Shown here one piece after another: positions 40,401 through 47,783 of a stretch of DNA of 64,000 bases. The number at the start of each line of letters is the position of its first letter. Within the stretch, counting starts at the first letter, position 1. The DNA lies in assembly GCF_023896955.1 (NCBI RefSeq), contig NZ_JAMHIW010000004.1, positions 372,001 to 436,000 of the forward strand, written 5' to 3'. Both the position numbers and the translations under genes were made by a program. The stretch comes from Micromonospora sp. RHAY321 (GTDB taxonomy: Bacteria > Actinomycetota > Actinomycetes > Mycobacteriales > Micromonosporaceae). The notes below the pieces were generated by a model. That model was not told where the DNA came from, did not search any database, and saw only the letters and a program-made list of their open reading frames with translations.

Positions 40401-41461
40401 TACGACACGGTCGCCGTCGCCGGCTGGGTGTCCTGGTAGCTGAGGACGGTGCCCAGCGTCGCGATCAGGTTGCCGCCCCGGTAGACGTTGTAGCCGGCCA
40501 GCCCGCTGCCGCCGGAGTCGGTGGAGGCACCCCAGTTGAGCGTGATCGTGCTGCCCGACGTGCTCTGCGACAGCGTCCCGGGAACGCTCGGCGCGGTGGT
40601 GTCACCACCGCCGGTGCGGGTCACCGTGTTGCTGTTGCCCGACAGGTTGCCGGCGGCGTCGCGCGCCCGGACGTGGTAGGACACGGTGGCCGTCGTCGGC
40701 TGCGTGTCGTTGAAGGTGGTCACGTTCCCGATTGACTGGAGGAACGCACCGTTGCGGTAGACGTCGTAGCCGGCGATGCCGCTGCCGCCCGGGTTGTCGG
40801 TCGACGCGACCCAGTTGAGGGTGATCGTCGTGCCGGACTGGGTGTACGAGAGGTTTCCCGGCACGCTCGGCGCGGTGGTGTCCGGGACGCTACCGCCGCT
40901 GCCGTAGACCTCCAGTTCGGAGAGCTGCCCGGCCGGCCAGCCGCTGTTGGCCGTGATGGTGATCCGCACGTAGCGGGTGGAGGTCTGGCTGAAGTTGATC
41001 GTGACCGTGCTGCCGGTCGCCGGGTTGAAGGTGTAGGTCTGCGACCCGACCAGGTCGCTGAACGACGATCCGGTGGCGCTGCCCTGCACGCTCAGGGTCT
41101 GCGTGCGCGTCGCCCAACCGGAGGTCGGCAGCTTCAGCACGACCTGGTTGACGGCCTGCGACGAGCCGAGATCGACCTGCACCCACTCCGGGAACGAGTT
41201 GTTGGTGCTCTCCCAGTAGCTGCCCGCGTTGCCGTCGACGACCTTCGACGAGTCGTAGACGTCGGCGTGGCCGCTCTCCTGGGTCGGGCGCCCCTGGGCG
41301 AGGTTGGTGGCCGCCGGGGCGAAGGCGGTGCTCGTCGCGGCAGTCGTGTCGGCGGGGCTGGCGGCGCCTGCGGGGTTCGCGACAGCCGTCGACCCTGCCG
41401 TCGCGATCATCATGGCGGCGACTGTCGCCGCCACCATCCTGAACCGGTTCGTTCGTCTCAT
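37490..41461 (-). CDS. Secreted multidomain GH87 alpha-1,3-glucanase (mycodextranase type)
   Basis: 1323 residues. Signal peptide 1-34; discoidin-type carbohydrate-binding domain 50-188; two FN3 domains 195-285 and 290-378; second discoidin 382-516; two CARDB domains 522-630 and 634-740; a CBM6/35-like domain 745-905; right-handed beta-helix catalytic domain 915-1323. Asp1106 (TYADGINF) and Asp1129-Asp1130 (TTGDDALAVW) are spaced exactly as I recall the three catalytic Asp residues of the Bacillus circulans enzyme Agl-FH1. The substrate would be fungal alpha-1,3-glucan or dental mutan. AGGA lies six bases before the ATG. The gene sits alone in an accessory island, flanked by a terminator. Confidence 0.85.
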   Translation of the reverse strand: MRRTNRFRMVAATVAAMMIATAGSTAVANPAGAASPADTTAATSTAFAPAATNLAQGRPTQESGHADVYDSSKVVDGNAGSYWESTNNSFPEWVQVDLGSSQAVNQVVLKLPTSGWATRTQTLSVQGSATGSSFSDLVGSQTYTFNPATGSTVTINFSQTSTRYVRITITANSGWPAGQLSELEVYGSGGSVPDTTAPSVPGNLSYTQSGTTITLNWVASTDNPGGSGIAGYDVYRNGAFLQSIGNVTTFNDTQPTTATVSYHVRARDAAGNLSGNSNTVTRTGGGDTTAPSVPGTLSQSTSGSTITLNWGASTDSGGSGLAGYNVYRGGNLIATLGTVLSYQDTQPATATVSYFVRARDGAGNLSGNSNTVTRTGSNPPACTNVAQGKSMTASGSTFTFTPEKANDGQLTTYWEGAASYPQNLTVALGANHSISSVTVRLNPDPAWGTRSQTIQVLGRDQAASAYTSLVSAASYQFLQGTNVVSIPVTATTADVQLRFTANSGAPSGQVAELEVCGTPAPNPDLVISSATWSPASPSEASPVTLSAVVQNIGSAAAAATTVNFSLAGAVVGSAAVGALAAGGSTTVSFNAGTRPMGSYSVSAVVDPTNTIVEQNNGNNSFTAPTPLVVTQAPGPDLQVLSISSNPPNPAVGASVTFTVAVRNRGTTATGATTVTRLTAGSTTLNTNTASIAAGATVNVAVAGSWTATSGGATITATADATNTVAETNETNNSFSQSIVVGRGAAVPYVSYEAEAAQYQGTLLETDPLRTFGHTNFATESSGRKSVRLNSTGQFVQFTSANPANAIVVRNSIPDAPGGGGIEATISLYINDVFSRKLTLSSRHSWLYGNTDGPEALTNTPQADARRLFDESNALLAQSYPAGTRFKLQRDAGDNASFYVIDMIDLEQVAPAASQPAGCTSITSYGAVPNDGLDDTAAIQRAVTDDQNGVIGCVWIPAGQWRQEQKILTDDPLNRGTHNQVGISNVTIRGAGMWHSQLYTLTEPQNVVGGINHPHEGNFGFDIDKNTQISDIAIFGSGRIRGGDGNAEGGVGLNGRFGTGTRISNVWIEHANVGVWVGRDYDNIPDLWGPADGLEFTGMRIRNTYADGINFSNGTRNSRVFNSSFRTTGDDALAVWANPYVKDRNVDIAHDNHFVNNTIQLPWRANGIAIYGGYDNSIENNLIYDTANYPGIMLATDHDPLPFSGTTLIANNGLYRTGGAFWNEDQEFGAITLFPATRDIVGVTIRDTDIIDSTYDGIQFKNGGGNMPNVAITNVRIDKSNNGAGILAMGGARGNANLTNVTITNSADGNIVIQPGSQFVINGG

Positions 41462-41851
41462 CACTGTCCTGTCGTTGGGGGGACGGTGCCGCGGATGGCT
41501 GGACCACGGCGTGGAGCGTGAGTCGGCGCATCGCCAGCCGACGCGATGAACGCGCGTGGCTGGTGGCTGAGGTGCCGAAGAGGCGAGGTGGTGGTGGCGG
41601 GCTGGGGGAAGCGCCGCCGTAGAAGGGGGTCCGCGAGAATTTGCGGGGCCATGCAACGAATCAAACACGCCTTTGTCGAGATCTTGCATGACGTTGACCA
41701 AATGTTACTGAGGTGCTACGAGGGCGTCAACAGTTCGACCATCGTCACTATTGACAGCCACGCATGCGTTTCGACGGCGCAACGAAAGGGCCCCTCACCA
41801 ACGCCTGGCGTTGATGAGGGGCCCCTCCTTCGTCGCGGCGGGCGTGGCCGT
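41462..41851. other. 390-bp promoter region of the GH87 gene, with GNAT terminator
   Basis: The half next to the GH87 start is AT-rich for this genome (around CAAATGTTACTGAGG) and probably holds its promoter. No operator is certain. The far end contains a long hairpin, listed separately. No gene was seen. Confidence 0.5.
41788..41825 (-). terminator. Terminator of the downstream GNAT gene
   Basis: Arms GGGCCCCTCACCAACGCC and GGCGTTGATGAGGGGCCC pair over 18 bp with one mismatch and a short loop. On the minus strand the hairpin is followed by TTTCG. It lies 26 bases after the GNAT stop. Confidence 0.75.
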
Positions 41852-42403
41852 TCAGCCGCTCGGGGCGGACAGGACGAACGTCTCCAGGTCCTCGCCGCCG
41901 TACCAGTCGGTGCGCCGACCCACGTGGGTCATGCCCAGTCGCCGGCAGACCGCCATCGACGGCTCGTTTCCCGGCGCGACCACCGCGTAGATCTCCGACG
42001 TGCCGGCGGCGAACTCCCGTGCCACGGCCGCACGAGCCGCCTCGGTCGCGTAGCCGTGACCCCACGCGTCCGGGTGCAGGTGCCAGCCGACCTCGATGTC
42101 CTCGGTACGCAGCGCCTCGTCCCGCCCCGGCAGCGGCTTGAGCAGCAACGTGCCCACCACCGCGCCGGTGTCCCGCACCTCGATCGCCCAGGTGCCGTAC
42201 CGGCCGTGGTCGGCGGCGTGGCGGTCCTGCCAGTAACGCAGCCGGTCGAGGGCCTGCGCCGGGTCGGTCAACGGCAGCCCGGATGCCACACCCAGCCACC
42301 GGGCGATCTCCGAACGGGAGTAGATGTCGTAGATCCGGGCCAGGTCGGCCGGGTCGGCGGTCCAGTCGCGCAGGATCAGGCGTTCGGTGGTGAGGACGGT
42401 CAT
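41852..42403 (-). CDS. RimJ/RimL-type GNAT acetyltransferase
   Basis: 183 residues. The start MTVLTTERLILRDW and the motifs EVGWHLHPDAWGHGYATEAA and VAPGNEPSMAVCRRLGMT are typical of the RimJ/RimL branch, which acetylates protein N-termini or small molecules. TAAGAT lies 11 bases before the ATG and no ribosome-binding site is visible, so the mRNA may be leaderless. Divergent from the YihY-like gene. Substrate unknown. Confidence 0.83.
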   Translation of the reverse strand: MTVLTTERLILRDWTADPADLARIYDIYSRSEIARWLGVASGLPLTDPAQALDRLRYWQDRHAADHGRYGTWAIEVRDTGAVVGTLLLKPLPGRDEALRTEDIEVGWHLHPDAWGHGYATEAARAAVAREFAAGTSEIYAVVAPGNEPSMAVCRRLGMTHVGRRTDWYGGEDLETFVLSAPSG

Positions 42404-42454
42404 GGCGGGCGATCTTAATGAGTGGCGGACGCGACGACGGGGAAAAGGATCGCG

Positions 42455-43294
42455 ATGGACAGCGGCTGGCAGCGGACGAAGCGGATCATCAATGCCGCGT
42501 TCCGCCCTGTCCGTGGCCGGGACCTGTCGCTGCACGCCGCCGCCATCACCTTCTACGGAGCAATCGCGGTGGTGCCGGTGGCCCTGCTGGCGATCTGGCT
42601 CACCTCGCTGATCGCCGGGGCCGACCGGGTACGCCGGCTCACCTCGTACGCCGTCGAAGCGCTCCCCACCGCCATCGGCACGCCCCGGGCGGTGGCCGCC
42701 CTGGTCGACGCCGGGGTGGAGTTGACCCCGCTGCTGGCGCTGGCCTCGCTGCTGCCCGCGTCGCTGTACGGCGAGGGCCTGCGACGGGCGTTCGTCTCGG
42801 TGGCCGCACCCCGGTCCGACGAGCACCTGGTCGGCTGGCGGGGCCGGCTGCTCCTGCTGCCGCTGCTCGCGCCGGCCCCCGCGCTGCTGCTGTCGATCCT
42901 GCTGGCGCTGCCGCTCACCACCGGCCTCGTCCGGCAGGGCGGCTGGGTCGGTGCGCTGGGCGTGGTGCTGTCCTTCCTGGCGGTCTGGCTGGTGCTCACG
43001 CCGGTGCTGGTGTGGGTGTTCCGGGTGGTCGGGCCGGCCTCACCGGACTGGCTGTCCACCCTCGGGCTCGGGTCGTTCACCGCGGCGAACCTCTCCGGCT
43101 TCCTGCACGGCTTCGTGCTCTTCGCCTCGCTCCCACTGGACCTGGGCGTTCCGTTCGGCGGCTTCGACGAGATCGGCGCCGGCGTGGCCGTACTCCTCTG
43201 GCTCTACCTGTTCCACGTCATCGTCCTCTCGGGTTACTCCGCCACCCTGGTCCTCTCCCGCTGGCGCGCCCAACGCACCTCCCAGCCGAGTTGA
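42455..43294 (+). CDS. YihY/BrkB-family membrane protein
   Basis: 279 residues with six hydrophobic helices. The N-terminal segment RGRDLSLHAAAITFYGAIA resembles the AxxxTFYxxxAxxP start of YihY (once misnamed ribonuclease BN). The ATG at 42455 has AAAAGGA at ideal spacing; a GTG at 42422 would add 11 residues but lacks one. Role unknown; related proteins are suspected to act in envelope or lipid transport. Ends just at the edge of a palindromic repeat. Confidence 0.78.
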   Translation: MDSGWQRTKRIINAAFRPVRGRDLSLHAAAITFYGAIAVVPVALLAIWLTSLIAGADRVRRLTSYAVEALPTAIGTPRAVAALVDAGVELTPLLALASLLPASLYGEGLRRAFVSVAAPRSDEHLVGWRGRLLLLPLLAPAPALLLSILLALPLTTGLVRQGGWVGALGVVLSFLAVWLVLTPVLVWVFRVVGPASPDWLSTLGLGSFTAANLSGFLHGFVLFASLPLDLGVPFGGFDEIGAGVAVLLWLYLFHVIVLSGYSATLVLSRWRAQRTSQPS

Positions 43295-43348
43295 TCAAGA
43301 GGTTTCCGTCACCAAGCGCCGTTCCGCTGACCCGAACCTCTCGATCAA
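43291..43348. repeat. Palindromic repeat, TGATCAAGAGGT family, copy 2
   Basis: Arms TTGATCAAGAGGTT (43291-43304) and AACCTCTCGATCAA (43335-43348) pair with one mismatch. The outer core matches the element at 12372-12427, while the inner sequence differs. The left arm overlaps the last codon and stop of the YihY-like gene. Confidence 0.7.
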
Positions 43349-43405
43349 CGGCGGTGGGGCCGAGGGGCTGACCTGGGGTGGGGATGAGGGCTAGGCTGCG
43401 GCGGC

Positions 43406-45001
43406 ATGAGCAGCGAACTTCCCGCTCGCGCCGACGTCGTGATCGTCGGTGCCGGGCACAACGGCCTGGTCTCCGCCATCCTGCTGGCCCGCGCCGGCCT
43501 CGACGTCCTGGTGCTGGAGGCCGCCGACGTGATCGGCGGCGCGACCCGCACCGAGAACCCGTTCCCGAAGGTGCCCGAGCTGCGGCACTCCACCGGCTCG
43601 TACCTGCTCGGGCTGATGCCACCGGAGTTGCTCGCCACGCTCGACGTGCGGATCCCGGTGCTGCGCCGCGACCCGCACTACTTCCTGCCCACGCCCGGCG
43701 GCCTCGGCTCGCCGTACCTGCTCTTCGGCAGCGACACCGCCGCCACCCGCGCCCAGCTCGCCGAGTTCTTCTCCCCCGCCGACGTGGCCGCCGACGACGC
43801 CATGCAGGCCGAGCTGGCCGCCCTGCGCGAGGACCTCGCGCCGGCCTGGCTGGCCGAGCCGCTGACCCCTGAGGAGACCGCCGAGCGGCACGTCCGCCCT
43901 GCGCTGCGACAGGTCTTCGTCGACCTGGTCCAGGGCTCGGTCGCCGACTACCTGGCCCGTTTCGAGTTCCGCTCCGAGCTGCTGGTCAGCATGTACGCGG
44001 TCACCGACGGGCTCTCCGGGCTCAACGCCGGCCCGGACGACCCCGGCACCGGCCACAACTTCCTGGTCCACAACATGTGCCGGCTGCCCGGCTCCGGCGG
44101 CACCTGGATGATCGCCGAGGGCGGGATGGGCACCGTGTCGCGCACGTTCGCCGACGCCGCCCGCGCCGCCGGCGCGACCATCCTGGCCGGTACGCCGGTG
44201 ACCGCGGTGACCCTGGACGGCGGCGCGGCGAGCGGTGTCGTGCTCGCCGACGGCCGGCAGGTCGCCGCCCGGGTGGTCCTCGGCGCGTGTGACCCGTACC
44301 GGCTGATGGACCTGCTGCCCGACGGCGCGCTCCCGGCGCCGCTCGGCGAGCGGATGGCGGCGGTCCGCCGCCCCGGCACGACGCTGAAGCTCAACCTGGC
44401 GTTGACCGGGCTGCCCCGGTTCTCCTGCCTGCCGGCCGACGCGCCCAGCCCGTTCGGCTCGACCATCCACCTGCTGCCCGGCTCCGCGTCGCTGGTCGGC
44501 GGGGAGGCCACCTCGCCCATGACCGCGCTGCGCGCCATGTGGGCGGACGTGCAGGCCGGCCGGCTACCGGCCGAACCGACCATCGAGTGGTACCTGCACA
44601 CCACCGTCGACCCGTCGCTCTCCGACGCCGCCGGGCACCACTCGTCTGCGCTCTTCGTGCAGTCGGTCCCCTACGACCTGGCCGGCACCACGTGGGACGC
44701 GGCGCTGCCCGGCTACGTCGACCGGCTGATCGCGATCGTCGAGCGGTACGCCCCCGGCACCGGCGACCTGATCGCCGACGCGGTGCCCCTGCCCCCGCCG
44801 GGCATCGAGGCCCACTTCGGCATCACCGGAGGGCACATCCACCACGTGGACAACACCGTGTCGTTCACCGACCGGATGCCCTACGCCACCGGGGTCGACG
44901 GCGTGTACGCCGGCAGCGCCGGCTGCCACCCGGCCGGCAGCGTGATCGGCGCGGCCGGCCACAACGCCGCCCGCCGCATCCTCGCCGACCTAGGCCGCTG
45001 A
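43406..45001 (+). CDS. FAD-dependent oxidoreductase, PYROXD2/phytoene-desaturase-like
   Basis: 531 residues. FAD-binding VVIVGAGHNGLVSAILLARA at 11-30 with Glu ending the second strand (LVLEAAD), and the C-terminal FAD segment GVDGVYAGSAGCHPAGSVIG. Family members include carotenoid desaturases/isomerases and the eukaryotic PYROXD2. No crtB or other carotenoid genes are nearby, so a carotenoid role is not supported. Convergent with and overlapping the TMEM175-like gene by 12 bases. Confidence 0.83.
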   Translation: MSSELPARADVVIVGAGHNGLVSAILLARAGLDVLVLEAADVIGGATRTENPFPKVPELRHSTGSYLLGLMPPELLATLDVRIPVLRRDPHYFLPTPGGLGSPYLLFGSDTAATRAQLAEFFSPADVAADDAMQAELAALREDLAPAWLAEPLTPEETAERHVRPALRQVFVDLVQGSVADYLARFEFRSELLVSMYAVTDGLSGLNAGPDDPGTGHNFLVHNMCRLPGSGGTWMIAEGGMGTVSRTFADAARAAGATILAGTPVTAVTLDGGAASGVVLADGRQVAARVVLGACDPYRLMDLLPDGALPAPLGERMAAVRRPGTTLKLNLALTGLPRFSCLPADAPSPFGSTIHLLPGSASLVGGEATSPMTALRAMWADVQAGRLPAEPTIEWYLHTTVDPSLSDAAGHHSSALFVQSVPYDLAGTTWDAALPGYVDRLIAIVERYAPGTGDLIADAVPLPPPGIEAHFGITGGHIHHVDNTVSFTDRMPYATGVDGVYAGSAGCHPAGSVIGAAGHNAARRILADLGR

Positions 45002-45688
45002 CCCGCCCCCGGACGGGCGGGCCGACGGCCGAAGGTCGCCGGGGCCTCCGATCAGGTAGAAGGCGACCAGCAGGAGGTACGCGCAGAGGCTGAGGATGGG
45101 GTCGACGAAGACGACGGCGAAGGCGAGCAGGTAGAGCAGGGGCTTCAGCAGGATCCGCCGTGCGACCGCGCGGGCGAGCCGGGGATCCAGGTCGGGGTGG
45201 AGCAGCCCGCGTCGGCGGGCCCACCACCAGCTCAGGTTGACGAAGAGCGCCTCACCGAGCACGGTGCCGACGTAGAGGGCGGCCGTCAGCCGCTGCTCGG
45301 TCGCACTACCGCGCAGGTTGTCCGACAGCAGGTCGGCGGTGAACGGGATCGTGGCGATGAAGAGCAGCACGAACAGGTTGAAGACCAGCAGCAGCTGGTC
45401 GACCCGCACGATGTACCGCCACAGGTTGTGGTGGGCGATCCAGACCTGCCCGGCGATCGCGAAGGTGATCACGTACGCCAGGTAGGACGGCCAGGCGTGG
45501 GCGAGGGCGTCCGGAAGCTCCCGCCCGCTCTCCCGGGCCGGCCCGGTCTGGAGCAGTTCGACGGCCATCACCGTCAGCACGACGCCGAAGACCCCGTCGC
45601 TGAACGTTTCCACCCGGGCGGCGTCGCGGGCCTTCTCCCGGCCGCGCCCGTACCGGTACCCGTCCTCCTGAGCGCCGGCCCCCGCCAC
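44990..45688 (-). CDS. TMEM175/DUF1211-family membrane protein (K+ channel-like)
   Basis: 232 residues with about six helices. The hallmark RxxxFSD motif appears as RVETFSDGVFGVVLTVMAVE in the first helix, as in bacterial TMEM175 potassium channels. A highly charged N-terminus (EDGYRYGRGREKARDAAR) precedes it. GTG start at 45688. It lies 10 bases downstream of the MBL-Rieske gene in the same direction... read order MBL-Rieske lies to the right and is transcribed independently or upstream. Channel activity is inferred from the motif. Confidence 0.78.
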   Translation of the reverse strand: MAGAGAQEDGYRYGRGREKARDAARVETFSDGVFGVVLTVMAVELLQTGPARESGRELPDALAHAWPSYLAYVITFAIAGQVWIAHHNLWRYIVRVDQLLLVFNLFVLLFIATIPFTADLLSDNLRGSATEQRLTAALYVGTVLGEALFVNLSWWWARRRGLLHPDLDPRLARAVARRILLKPLLYLLAFAVVFVDPILSLCAYLLLVAFYLIGGPGDLRPSARPSGGGSAA

Positions 45689-45697
45689 GTCCGCTCG

Positions 45698-47278
45698 TCA
45701 GATGACGGCTTCGCCGGCCGGGGCGGGAGCCTCGGCGTCGACCCGGTGGGCGCGGACCTTGTGGCCGACGCTGGTGAGGCAGCGGCCGCTGGCCAGGTCG
45801 AAGCGCCAGCCGTGCAGCTGGCAGGTGAGCTGGTCGCCCTCGACGATGCCGAACCGGGTCAGGTCGGCCTTCAGGTGCGGGCAGCGCCGCTGCACCACCC
45901 AGTCACCCAGGGTGATGTCCTCGGCGTCGGTGCTCCGCTCGTGCTCGTCGTACCAGCCCTCGGCGTACTGGAGCCGCTCCTCGGAGAGGCACTTGAAGAA
46001 CGCGTAGACGAACTCGTTGTACTGGCCGATCCGGGCCGCCGAGAACCGGCAGGAGAGGAAGAGCGAGTTGACCCAGTCCACCTCGTCGATGAAGAGCAGA
46101 TGCTCGATCAGCGACCGCTCCGTGCGGAACCGGTAGCGCACCTTCTCGTCGGCGTACGGCCGGACCTCCTTGCCCGGGAAGTCCACCACGATCGACTCGA
46201 CGCTCTCCCCGTCGTAGCCCACCAGGTCGAAGCGGACCGGGCCGCCGACACCCTTGGCCAGGTAGATCGACTCGTCGAGCAGCGGCTCGATCCGGCTCTT
46301 CATCTGCCCGAGCACGTCCACCTCGGGATGCCGCCAGGACGCCTTCTCGGCCTCGATGATCGGGCGCTTGCGCTCCCGCATCTCCTCCAGGTGGGCGACC
46401 TTGTTCGCGAAGAACTCCTCGACCGGCATCGGGTGGGTCGTGGTCGCGCCGTCGGTGGTGACCTCCGCGACGCTGCCCGGCAGCAGCACGATCCCGTTGG
46501 TGCCGCCGACCTTCGCGTACTCGGCCAGGAAGACCGACTGGTCGGGGAAGATGTTGCCCTCGTCGCCGTGGATGTCGTTGAACTGCCACAGCGCGTCGTC
46601 GAGGAAGCACGGCGGGCCGGCGATCGGGAAGACGTGCGACGCCTTCAGGTCGTCGATGTAGCGCCAGGTCCGGTCGAACTGCCGGTCGCGCTTCTGCTTG
46701 CCGAACGCGGTCTTCGCCGCCTGCGGGAGCTCGTAGACCATCGGGTACCAGATCGCGCCGGAGAACTGCAGCAGGTGGGCGTGCACGTGCCCCAGCTCGG
46801 CGAAGACGCTCAGGTCGGTGGGTCGGGCGTCGTTCTGGTTGAGCAGCCGCACCCCGTCGTACTCCACCCAGAGCGACGAGTCGCCGATCGGGCCGTCCGT
46901 GGGGCTGGTCAGCGCCTGGATCATGATCTTGAGGCCGCCGGGCAGCTCCACGACCTGCTCGTTCGGCGCCTTCAGGAACTTCGTGAAGCCCAGCGCCCGG
47001 AACTCGTCCTCCATCTCGGAGGTGGGGAACTCGGGGAGCAGGACCGTGGCGTCCTTGGAGACAAAGTCCCGCAGGTGCTTGGCGTCGAAGTGGTCCCGGT
47101 GCAGGTGGGAGACGTACAGGTAGTCGACCTGGCCCAGGCTCTCCCAGTCGAGCAGCGAATTGTCCGGAAACGGAAACCACGAGGCGAAGTAGGCAGGATT
47201 GACCCACGGGTCGCACAGGATACTGCCCGCGGCCGTGTCGATCCGCATGCTGGCGTGCCCGGTTCCGGTCACTCGCAC
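45698..47278 (-). CDS. Metallo-beta-lactamase-fold protein with C-terminal Rieske domain
   Basis: 526 residues. The N-terminal MBL fold has HLHRDH at 58-63 (His58, His60, Asp62, His63), close to UlaG-like lactonases. A central segment (about 250-450) has no recognised domain. The C-terminus is a Rieske [2Fe-2S] domain with Cys466-His468 and Cys486-His489 (RRCPHL and CQLHGW). CMP-sialate hydroxylase has the same two domains in reverse order. GAGGGGGAC precedes GTG at 47278. The TMEM175-like gene follows 10 bases downstream and may be co-transcribed. The reaction is unknown; a hydroxylase or electron-transfer-coupled hydrolase is possible. Confidence 0.82.
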   Translation of the reverse strand: MRVTGTGHASMRIDTAAGSILCDPWVNPAYFASWFPFPDNSLLDWESLGQVDYLYVSHLHRDHFDAKHLRDFVSKDATVLLPEFPTSEMEDEFRALGFTKFLKAPNEQVVELPGGLKIMIQALTSPTDGPIGDSSLWVEYDGVRLLNQNDARPTDLSVFAELGHVHAHLLQFSGAIWYPMVYELPQAAKTAFGKQKRDRQFDRTWRYIDDLKASHVFPIAGPPCFLDDALWQFNDIHGDEGNIFPDQSVFLAEYAKVGGTNGIVLLPGSVAEVTTDGATTTHPMPVEEFFANKVAHLEEMRERKRPIIEAEKASWRHPEVDVLGQMKSRIEPLLDESIYLAKGVGGPVRFDLVGYDGESVESIVVDFPGKEVRPYADEKVRYRFRTERSLIEHLLFIDEVDWVNSLFLSCRFSAARIGQYNEFVYAFFKCLSEERLQYAEGWYDEHERSTDAEDITLGDWVVQRRCPHLKADLTRFGIVEGDQLTCQLHGWRFDLASGRCLTSVGHKVRAHRVDAEAPAPAGEAVI

Positions 47279-47476
47279 CGCACAGTCCCCCTCAAACAGA
47301 CAATCAGGTGTACGCCAAACGCTACCGGAGGGAGTCTGACCGCCGCCCCGCGACGCCGGTAGTGCCGTCCGGCCCCACCGGGCGGGACCCCGGGTCGGGG
47401 AAACCCCCACCGCGCCGACCCGGGCAGGAGGCGTGCCAGACTAACCGGAGATCCGATCGCGAGGGAAGGACCGACA

Positions 47477-47698
47477 GTGGCAGGAAGCGAGCCGGTAACG
47501 TCGCCAGACCAGCACAAGCCCGGGCACCGCAAGTCCGGGCGGATCGGCGCGGTGCTCACGGCGCTGGCGCTGCTGGCGATGATCTGCGGCAACCACGAGG
47601 GCAGGGTCGAGGACATCTGGCTGGTCGGCCTGGCCGCGCTGCTGCTGATCATCGTGATCGGCGACGCCGTGCTGCGGCGCAACGGTCTGCGCTCCTGA
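47477..47698 (+). CDS. Small two-helix membrane protein, DUF2631-like
   Basis: 73 residues: a hydrophilic head (SPDQHKPGHRKSGR), one helix (IGAVLTALALLAMICG), a short loop with NHEGRVEDIW and a second helix (LVGLAALLLIIVIGDAVL). Similar small proteins lie in the dxr-rlmN region of other actinobacteria; the DUF2631 label is from memory. GGAAGGA precedes the GTG start. Convergent with the DivIVA-like gene, with a terminator between. Confidence 0.7.
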   Translation: MAGSEPVTSPDQHKPGHRKSGRIGAVLTALALLAMICGNHEGRVEDIWLVGLAALLLIIVIGDAVLRRNGLRS

Positions 47699-47733
47699 CC
47701 CGACCGGCCGCCGGACGACCGGCCGACGTACGC

Positions 47734-47767
47734 CGAGGGCCCGCCCCCACCCGGGGACGGGCCCTCG
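47734..47767. terminator. Bidirectional terminator
   Basis: A 10-bp stem (47734-47743 with 47758-47767) with a 14-base loop. The flanking GTACG and CGTAC could extend it. Sits between the small membrane protein gene and the convergent DivIVA-like gene. Confidence 0.75.
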
Positions 47768-47783
47768 TCCGTACGCGTCGGGC

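Noticed and set aside
41546..42418. A 290-codon plus-strand frame over the GNAT gene
   Set aside because: Antisense shadow with no family sequence.
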